Assembly: GCA_035295985.1 (NCBI GenBank)
Contig: DATHBT010000102.1
Location: forward strand, 1-17,384
Reading direction: 5' to 3'
Length of the DNA stretch: 17,384 bases
From: JAIVGV01 sp035295985
Lineage (GTDB): Bacteria > Acidobacteriota > Blastocatellia > Pyrinomonadales > Pyrinomonadaceae
Shown: piece by piece, positions 7,303-12,340 of the stretch
Numbering within the stretch: the stretch's first letter is position 1
Layout of the letters: the number at the start of each line of letters is the position of its first letter
Notes under the pieces: model-generated
Database searches by the model: none
Told to the model about the DNA's origin: nothing
Seen by the model: the letters and a program-made list of their open reading frames with translations, nothing else
Translations under genes and position numbers: made by a program

Positions 7303-7926
7303 TTACGGCTGCGGAGTCTGGGGGCGCTTCCTCTGTTCTGTTGTGGGCGTGGCGCGCGAGTCGTCGGGCGGGCGCATAATGGTATCGACGAAGAAGGAGT
7401 CGAGCGCCTCCGTGCGCCTGGCGCGTGCGTGGCGGAAGGCTTCGAGGACGTTGCGCGCGTAGATGTCGGGTGTCGCGCGCCGGACAGACTCGATCCGCGC
7501 CGTGTGCTTGTTGAGCGTCAGCTCCAGCCGCTTGTAGAGGTCGCGGGTCTTGCCGTCAACCTTGCCCTCGCGCGAGCGTCCGACGGGGCGCAGCGCGGCG
7601 AGCGCGTCGTCAACGAGCGCCAGGTAGACGCCCAGTTCGGCCGTGGCCGGATCGAAACGCTGCGCCATCGTGTGCTGCTCGACGCGGGCGAGGGACTGCT
7701 CCATCAGATCGAGCGAGAGGCGCAGCCGGTCTTTCGGGTTGGCCGAGAGCGCGTCGAGCCGCGCGCGCAGTTGCTCGGGCACGTAGCGCATCGGCGGCGG
7801 CGCGGGCTGCGGCGGGACGACGAAGTCCTGAGCGCGCGCGCCCTGCGCGAAGGCCGCGGCGGCGAGCAGCGACGACGCGACCGCGCGGCCCAAGAGCAAA
7901 CGGAGTGTGCTGAGACGACGAAGCAT
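7303..7926 (-). CDS. Small exported helical protein of unknown function (paralogue B)
   Basis: This unrecognised protein has 207 residues from the ATG at 7926; a TTG directly before it (7929) is an alternative. TAAGGG lies just upstream but very close to the ATG, so the exact start is uncertain. The signal peptide is long and hydrophobic (to about residue 27-32, AFAQGARA|Q), followed by a short proline-rich linker (38-50) and an all-helical domain. Its first helix, DRLRLSLDLMEQSLARV (66-82), and the later 'YLALVDDALAAL' and 'KRLELTLNKHTARIESVR' segments parallel segments in the product of the next gene, 6716-7273. The C-terminus is polar and proline-rich. It is the second gene of the exported operon, 103 bases downstream of the TPR gene. 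Confidence 0.75.
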   Translation of the reverse strand: MLRRLSTLRLLLGRAVASSLLAAAAFAQGARAQDFVVPPQPAPPPMRYVPEQLRARLDALSANPKDRLRLSLDLMEQSLARVEQHTMAQRFDPATAELGVYLALVDDALAALRPVGRSREGKVDGKTRDLYKRLELTLNKHTARIESVRRATPDIYARNVLEAFRHARARRTEALDSFFVDTIMRPPDDSRATPTTEQRKRPQTPQP

Positions 7927-8008
7927 CAACCCTTACGATCCCCTGATTTGATTCTACACCGACACGATTCTGACCCGGCCGCCCGAAGAACCGGGCCGCG
8001 CCTTCAAC

Positions 8009-8041
8009 CGCCTCACTTCCTGCGCCGCCTCACTTCTTGCG
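8009..8041. repeat. 17-bp tandem duplication over the TPR gene stop codon
   Basis: CGCCTCACTTCYTGCG occurs at 8009-8024 and again at 8026-8041, differing at one base. On the minus strand this duplicates the last codons (K-K-stop region) of the TPR gene; the second copy falls after the stop and out of frame. It looks like a small local slippage or tandem duplication with no obvious function. Confidence 0.7.
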
Positions 8042-9268
8042 CGGCTTGACGCCCCGCTTGATCTGAGCGCGCAACGACGGCAGCCGCAGGTTGACCTTCT
8101 CGATCTCCAACTGGTTGAGGCCCGCGTCGGCCCGCGCGAGGAAGGTCTCGTATGCTTCGAGCGCGAGCTTGTAGTCGCCGAGCAGATCGTAGGCGCGCGC
8201 GATCAGGAAGTGCGTCACGGCGATGTCGGGTCGCGCGCGCGCGATCCACCTGTACTCGGCGAGGGCTTCCTCGTACTGCTCCAACTCGTCGAGGGCGGTG
8301 GCGAGGTTGGCGTGGGCCGCGTAGTTGTCGGGATCGGCCGCGACGACGCGGCGCAGGATCGTGGCGGCGTCCGCGAAGCGGCGGGCCTGGACGAGCGCGG
8401 CGGCGTAGCCGGTGGCGTGCGAAGCGTTCGCCGGCTCAAGCTCGGCGGCCATGCGGCAGTGTGCGAGCGACTTCTGCGAGTCGGTCTTTCGGAACAACTC
8501 GCACAGACGTGCGTGAGCCGCGGCGTTCTTCGGATCGCGCCTGACGAACTCTTCGAGCGCAGGGACGGCGACCGCGGGATCGTCGCTGTTGACCGTCTCG
8601 TCGGCGCGCAACTCGTCGCGGCCGGCGAGGGCTTCACGGCTTTGCGGGTCGAGCTTGAGCGCGCGCTCGAAACTCTCGGCCGCAGCCGCACGGTCATTCG
8701 ACCCGCGCTCGATCCGGCCCCGCAAGGCCCAGTGTGCGGCCGTCGCATCCTCGTTGGCGGTCGCGCGGGTGATGAGCTTGCGCGCTTCGTCGAACGCGCC
8801 GGCGGTGGCGCGGAGCTGCGCGAGCGCGGCGAGCGTCTGCGTGTTCTTCGCATCGAGTTCGACGGCGCGACGCAGGTGCGGCTCGGCGTCGCCGTCTCGG
8901 CCCGCGCGCAGCAACAGGAATCCGAGCGCGGCGTGCGGCAGCGGCCAGTCCTTCTTAAGTTCGGCGGCGCGGCGCAGCGCCTTCTCGGCTTCGGGCAGGC
9001 GGTTCAGCGAAACGAGCGCAGAGCCGCGCTGGAACTCGGCCTCCGGGAAATCAGGGCGCAGCTTGATCGCTTGCTCGTAGAATTCGAGGGCGGTTGCCAG
9101 GTCGCCCTTCGCGTGCGCGTCCTGCCCCTTCTCGAAGAGCCTGACGGGGTCGGCCGCCGCCTCGCCGAGTTCGTCTTCCGACTGCGCTCGGACGGCCGCC
9201 GCCGAGACGCAGACGAGGGCGAGCGCGAAGAGGGAAGCGCGCAGGATGTTGAAAAGCCTACGAGGCAT
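8030..9268 (-). CDS. Exported tetratricopeptide-repeat protein
   Basis: The 412-residue protein has a signal peptide (MPRRLF start, hydrophobic about 8-27, likely cut VRA|Q at about 29) followed by about ten TPR units that fill the rest of the chain. The units show the usual W/L..G/A.Y..A...L/P pattern, for example DLATALEFYEQAIKLRPDF, RFADAATILRRVVAADPDN and DYKLALEAYETFLAR. One unit, around ADETVNSDDPAVAVPALEE, is longer and degenerate. The short basic tail (RGVKPRKK) ends the protein. TPRs are protein-binding scaffolds, here on the periplasmic or outer side. The ATG at 9268 is chosen because it starts the signal peptide; the frame runs open to 9391 but upstream residues are not signal-like. 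No clear Shine-Dalgarno is seen. It is the first gene of the four-gene operon and divergent from larE. Confidence 0.88.
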   Translation of the reverse strand: MPRRLFNILRASLFALALVCVSAAAVRAQSEDELGEAAADPVRLFEKGQDAHAKGDLATALEFYEQAIKLRPDFPEAEFQRGSALVSLNRLPEAEKALRRAAELKKDWPLPHAALGFLLLRAGRDGDAEPHLRRAVELDAKNTQTLAALAQLRATAGAFDEARKLITRATANEDATAAHWALRGRIERGSNDRAAAAESFERALKLDPQSREALAGRDELRADETVNSDDPAVAVPALEEFVRRDPKNAAAHARLCELFRKTDSQKSLAHCRMAAELEPANASHATGYAAALVQARRFADAATILRRVVAADPDNYAAHANLATALDELEQYEEALAEYRWIARARPDIAVTHFLIARAYDLLGDYKLALEAYETFLARADAGLNQLEIEKVNLRLPSLRAQIKRGVKPRKK

Positions 9269-9595
9269 CGGGAAAAACTGCCGCCGCCGGGAGTGTCTTG
9301 CCGGGGACTGAAAGTGAAAGGGAGACCGGGGTGTGACCGCCCGCGCGGCCGAGCTTAACACGCCCGCGCGCGGGCCGTCCAAGCCGATCAATTTCTGCGG
9401 CGAGGCACGTTCGGATTGATGGCGGGTTGCGCCCCAAAGATGCCTGAGATAACATCGGCCGCACTCTAGTTTTCAAATTCAAAGTTCGGGCGTCGCGGAT
9501 TGCGATCCGAAGTTCCCAAGCCACGACGCCGCGCCGACCGGCCCCGTCTGTCGGCACTGAGCTTTACGATCCGAGTCGCGAGCGCGAATAGGACT
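9269..9595. other. Divergent intergenic region between TPR operon and larE
   Basis: These 327 bases should hold the promoters of both flanking units. I see a perfect 14-bp palindrome of alternating GC at 9362-9375 (GCCCGCGCGCGGGC), an AT-richer patch at about 9465-9487, and a small inverted repeat CGGAT/ATCCG at 9496-9509. No -35/-10 pair close to the sigma70 consensus stands out. The region is open in the larE frame from a TTG at 9500, but the residues it would encode are not LarE-like. Confidence 0.5.
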
Positions 9596-10462
9596 GTGAA
9601 CAGTTCACCCGTCGAAGAGTTGGCGCGTGCGGAGTCTCCGGCCGTCTCCCGTGAAGCTGTGGAGAAGGAGTCGCGGCTGCGCGCGCTGCTCCGCGAGGCG
9701 GGCGGAGTCCTCGTCGCCTACTCCGGCGGCGTTGACAGCTCCTACCTCGCGCTCGTCGCGATGGAAGAACTCGGCGCGCGCGCCCTGTGCGTGACGGGCG
9801 ACTCGCCGAGCCTCGCGCGACGGCTGCGCGAGCAGGCCGAGGAGATCGCACAAAAATTCGGCTTCCGCCACGAGTTCGTTCAGACCGACGAGATGGCCGA
9901 TCCCAGCTACGCGGCCAACCCCTCGAACCGCTGCTACTTCTGCAAGACCGAGCTCTACTCGAAGCTCGCACCGATGGCGCTGGAGCGCGGACTCGCCTGC
10001 GTCGTTGACGGCTCCACCACCGACGATCTCGGCGACTACCGACCGGGCCGCGCCGCCGCCGCGGAGCACGGTGTGCGCAGCCCGCTCGTCGAGGTTGGCA
10101 TGAGCAAGGAGGAGGTGCGAACGCTCAGCCGCCGCGCCGGGCTGCCCACCTGGGACGCGCCCGCCTCGCCCTGCCTCTCCTCGCGCATCGCCTACGGCAC
10201 GCAGGTGACGATCAAGCGGCTGCGCGATGTCGAGACCGGCGAAGAGATCATGCGCGCACTCGGCTTCCGCGAGTTCCGCGTCCGCCACCACGACGAGCTG
10301 GTCAGACTCGAAGTCGCGCCCGCCGAACTCGACCGCGCGCTCGACCGTCGCACGGCCGACGAACTCGCGCGCCGCTTCCGCGCCCTCGGCTTCCGCTACG
10401 TCACGCTCGACCTGCACGGCTACCGCGCGGGCGCGATGAACGAAGTGTTGAAGAGCTATTAG
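9596..10462 (+). CDS. larE: ATP-dependent sulfur transferase LarE (nickel-pincer cofactor synthesis)
   Basis: LarE adenylates and thiolates the pyridinium dicarboxylate precursor of the nickel-pincer nucleotide cofactor of lactate racemase and related enzymes; it is cytosolic. With the GTG at 9596 the protein has 288 residues, with the PP-loop SGGVDS at 43-48. C193, in the ASPCLSSRI motif, matches the sulfur-donating cysteine (C176) of the Lactobacillus plantarum enzyme. C113 and C116 (NRCYFCK) add a CxxC pair, the three-cysteine pattern associated with [4Fe-4S]-cluster LarE forms that need not sacrifice their own cysteine. No larA, larB or larC is in the window. The start is uncertain: the GTG has AGGA only two bases upstream, and TTG at 9500 or GTG further in are alternatives. 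The last codons, AGC-TAT-TAG, are part of a heptad repeat, so the C-terminus is repeat-derived. Confidence 0.92.
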   Translation: MNSSPVEELARAESPAVSREAVEKESRLRALLREAGGVLVAYSGGVDSSYLALVAMEELGARALCVTGDSPSLARRLREQAEEIAQKFGFRHEFVQTDEMADPSYAANPSNRCYFCKTELYSKLAPMALERGLACVVDGSTTDDLGDYRPGRAAAAEHGVRSPLVEVGMSKEEVRTLSRRAGLPTWDAPASPCLSSRIAYGTQVTIKRLRDVETGEEIMRALGFREFRVRHHDELVRLEVAPAELDRALDRRTADELARRFRALGFRYVTLDLHGYRAGAMNEVLKSY

Positions 10463-10564
10463 CTGTTAGCTATTAGCTGTTAGCCAGCAGAAGGCGGCTG
10501 GCACCTTCCGCCTCCGTTCCGGTTTTTGGTTTTGCTGAGAGCTAACAGCTAATAGCTAACAGCT
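10454..10564. repeat. Palindromic element with inverted AGCTRTT heptad arms (copy 2)
   Basis: The left arm (10454-10484) is four alternating AGCTATT/AGCTGTT heptads plus AGC. The right arm (10540-10564) is the reverse complement; 10461-10484 and 10541-10564 pair perfectly over 24 bp. The core (10485-10539) is an imperfect palindrome: CAGCA (10485-10489) with TGCTG (10533-10537), and AGGCGG (10492-10497) with CCGCCT (10508-10513). The core differs from copy 1 apart from a shared AGGCGG/CCGCCT. The arm overlaps the last three codons of larE on the left and stops about six bases before the gdhA ribosome-binding site on the right, so it fills the whole gap between the two genes. Confidence 0.9.
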
Positions 10565-10580
10565 TCCTTGGAGATGAGTG

Positions 10581-11864
10581 ATGGCAACGATGATTGAAGA
10601 CGAACTGCGGCAGGAGGACAGGGAGACCAACCCGTTCGAAGCGATGATGTCGCGGTTCGACCGCGCGGCGGAGTTGCTGAACCTTGAACCCGATCTCTAC
10701 GCCGTCCTGCGCGTGCCGAACCGCGAGCTGAAGGTTTACATCCCCGTCCGCATGGACTCCGGCCGCATACAGGTCTTCGAGGGCTACCGCGTCCAGCACA
10801 ACTTCGCCCGCGGCCCCGCCAAGGGCGGCATCCGCTACGCGCCCGACGTGACGATCGACGAGGTGCGCGCGCTCGCCGCGTGGATGACGTGGAAGTGCGC
10901 CGTGGTCAACGTCCCGTTCGGCGGCGGCAAGGGCGGCGTGGTGTGCGACCCGCAGCAGATGTCCGTGGGCGAGCTGGAGCGGATGACGCGCCGCTATGCG
11001 GCCGAGCTGATCGACTTCATCGGCCCGGACAAGGACGTGCCCGCGCCCGACATGAACACCAACGAGCAGACGATGGCGTGGATCATGGACACCTACTCGA
11101 TGCACGCGCGCCACACCGTCAACGCCATCGTGACGGGCAAGCCCGTCGCCCTCGGCGGCTCGCGCGGTCGGCGCGAGGCCACGGGGCGGGGCATCCTCTT
11201 CGTCGTCAACGAGGCCGTCAAGCGGCTGGGGATGACGCCGCCGCAGACGCGCGTCGTCGTCCAGGGGTCGGGCAACGTCGGCGGCATCGGCGCGCAGCTC
11301 ATGCACGAGGCCGGCTACAAAGTCCTCGCCATCTCCGACATCAACGGCGGAATCTACAACCCCGATGGGATCGACATCCCGGCCGCGCTCAAACATCTTT
11401 ACTCGACCCGCTCGTTCGAGGATTTCCCGAACGTCGAGCACGTCTCGAACGAGGACCTGCTCGAAATCGAGTGCGACGTGCTCGTGCCCGCGGCCACCGA
11501 GAACCAGATCAGGTCGGACAACGCCGGGCGGATCAAGTGCAAGGTGCTGGCCGAGGGGGCGAACGGCCCGACCACGGCCGGGGCCGACGAAATCCTTCAA
11601 AGTAAAGGGATTTTCGTCATCCCGGACATCCTCGCCAACGCCGGCGGCGTGACCGTCTCCTACTTCGAGTGGGTGCAGGACAGGATGGGCTACTTCTGGA
11701 AGGAGGAGGTCGTCAACGAGCGTTTGCAGGACGTGATGGTCGCCAGTTTCAACGAGCTGGTCAAGTACGCCGAGCGTCACAACGTGGACACGCGGACGGC
11801 GGCCTACATGCTCGCCATCGACCGGGTGGCCTACGACACGCGTATGCGCGGCATCTACGCGTGA
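10581..11864 (+). CDS. gdhA: Glutamate dehydrogenase (Glu/Leu/Phe/Val dehydrogenase family)
   Basis: This enzyme catalyses reversible oxidative deamination of glutamate to 2-oxoglutarate and ammonia in the cytoplasm, linking carbon and nitrogen metabolism. At 427 residues it has the length of the RocG-type hexameric enzymes. Catalytic residues line up with the clostridial enzyme: K81 (PAKGGIRY), K105 (MTWKCAV), catalytic K117 (GGGKGG) and D157 (PAPDMNTN). The Rossmann nucleotide-binding loop is QGSGNVGG at 228-235. Cofactor preference (NAD or NADP) cannot be settled by eye. I chose ATG 10581, with GGAG seven bases upstream, over the GTG at 10578, which would sit only four bases from it. The gene lies 118 bases after larE with only a palindromic repeat between them, so it is either co-transcribed or uses a promoter inside the repeat. 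Confidence 0.96.
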   Translation: MATMIEDELRQEDRETNPFEAMMSRFDRAAELLNLEPDLYAVLRVPNRELKVYIPVRMDSGRIQVFEGYRVQHNFARGPAKGGIRYAPDVTIDEVRALAAWMTWKCAVVNVPFGGGKGGVVCDPQQMSVGELERMTRRYAAELIDFIGPDKDVPAPDMNTNEQTMAWIMDTYSMHARHTVNAIVTGKPVALGGSRGRREATGRGILFVVNEAVKRLGMTPPQTRVVVQGSGNVGGIGAQLMHEAGYKVLAISDINGGIYNPDGIDIPAALKHLYSTRSFEDFPNVEHVSNEDLLEIECDVLVPAATENQIRSDNAGRIKCKVLAEGANGPTTAGADEILQSKGIFVIPDILANAGGVTVSYFEWVQDRMGYFWKEEVVNERLQDVMVASFNELVKYAERHNVDTRTAAYMLAIDRVAYDTRMRGIYA

Positions 11865-11998
11865 CAAATTTGTGTCCGTCTTTTTCGGTCTAAGTGGCGA
11901 AAAAGTCTTGATTTCCGCGCCGAGGTGGGGTAGTCTCTGCCGGGATTTGCTACTCAGGGCTTTCTGTCGAATCGTCCGAATTCTCGGTGCGCCTCGGG

Positions 11999-12059
11999 TG
12001 GCAGCCCCTAGCATTGACAGCGCCGCGACTGTTTTCGTATAAGCAGGGAGGCGCTGCCA
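11999..12059. promoter_or_regulatory. Inverted repeat TGGCAGC/GCTGCCA bracketing the promoter
   Basis: TGGCAGC at 11999-12005 is repeated in inverse at 12053-12059, and AGCGCC (12019-12024) with GGCGCT (12050-12055) forms a second, overlapping pair. They bracket the -35/-10 boxes at 12014-12043. This could be an operator pair or a cruciform-prone site, but short GC-rich inverted repeats arise easily by chance here. Confidence 0.3.
12014..12043 (+). promoter_or_regulatory. Sigma70-type promoter of the PKD/OmpA-like gene
   Basis: A perfect TTGACA -35 box (12014-12019) is followed after 18 bases by TATAAG (12038-12043), five of six bases of the -10 consensus. Transcription would begin near 12050, leaving a leader of about 290 bases before the start codon at 12341. 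It is the best promoter match in the window and is well placed for the only gene downstream. Confidence 0.7.
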
Positions 12060-12285
12060 TCACGCAAACAGAACACAGTTGAGAGGCGCGAAGAGGTAAG
12101 GTTTAAGTACCCTGCGGGCGCTCTAGAGTGTCCGGCTCCTCTCGCTGCTCCGCTCCAGCTACGCAAGCGTTACAGATCGAGGGCGGTAGCAGTCTTCTTT
12201 GACACGGTGGTGTACGCTTGTAGTTGGAGCGTCCGCGTCCCCCAAGGGGCCGAGCCGGCCGGTGCCCGCTTGAGGCTTCAGGGGA

Positions 12286-12309
12286 TTTGCGGTCGCCCCT
12301 TCCCGCAAA
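12286..12309 (+). promoter_or_regulatory. Leader hairpin shortly upstream of the ribosome-binding site
   Basis: TTTGCGG (12286-12292) pairs with CCGCAAA (12303-12309) around a 10-base loop, ending 19 bases before the AGGAGGA ribosome-binding site at 12329-12335. It could affect mRNA stability or translation of the abundant-looking outer-membrane protein. Function is not shown. Confidence 0.35.
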
Positions 12310-12340
12310 ATTACATTACTCATTTCGCAGGAGGAATGCG

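Larger units (their letters stand above)
11865..12340. other. Intergenic region: gdhA 3' end, promoter and long leader of the OmpA-like gene
   Basis: These 476 bases hold no convincing gene. Near the gdhA end are a 10-bp palindrome ACAAATTTGT overlapping the stop (11864-11873) and an 8-bp inverted repeat CTTTTTCG/CGAAAAAG (11880-11887 with 11898-11905) that lacks a following T-run. A strong sigma70-like promoter lies at 12014-12043. The following leader of about 290 bases contains a second TTGACA-like hexamer at 12199-12204 without a good -10, and a short hairpin at 12286-12309. I recognise no known riboswitch class in it. Confidence 0.6.

Noticed and set aside
9427..9453. TTGCGC...GATAAC promoter for larE
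   Set aside because: The spacer is 15 bases and the -35 box matches only three bases.
9500..9595. TTG-initiated N-terminal extension of LarE
   Set aside because: The residues are basic and not LarE-like, and they would put the PP-loop unusually far from the N-terminus; the exact start nevertheless remains uncertain.
11880..11905. Intrinsic terminator for gdhA
   Set aside because: The CTTTTTCG/CGAAAAAG stem is AT-rich with a 10-base loop and no following T-run; too weak to call.
10542..12014. 490-codon open frame antisense to glutamate dehydrogenase
   Set aside because: Such long antisense frames are a codon-bias effect opposite conserved GC-rich genes; the sense strand has a complete catalytic site.
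12224..12340. N-terminal extension of the PKD/OmpA-like protein
   Set aside because: Residues are arginine/proline-rich shadow sequence; the AGGAGGA site and signal peptide place the start at 12341.
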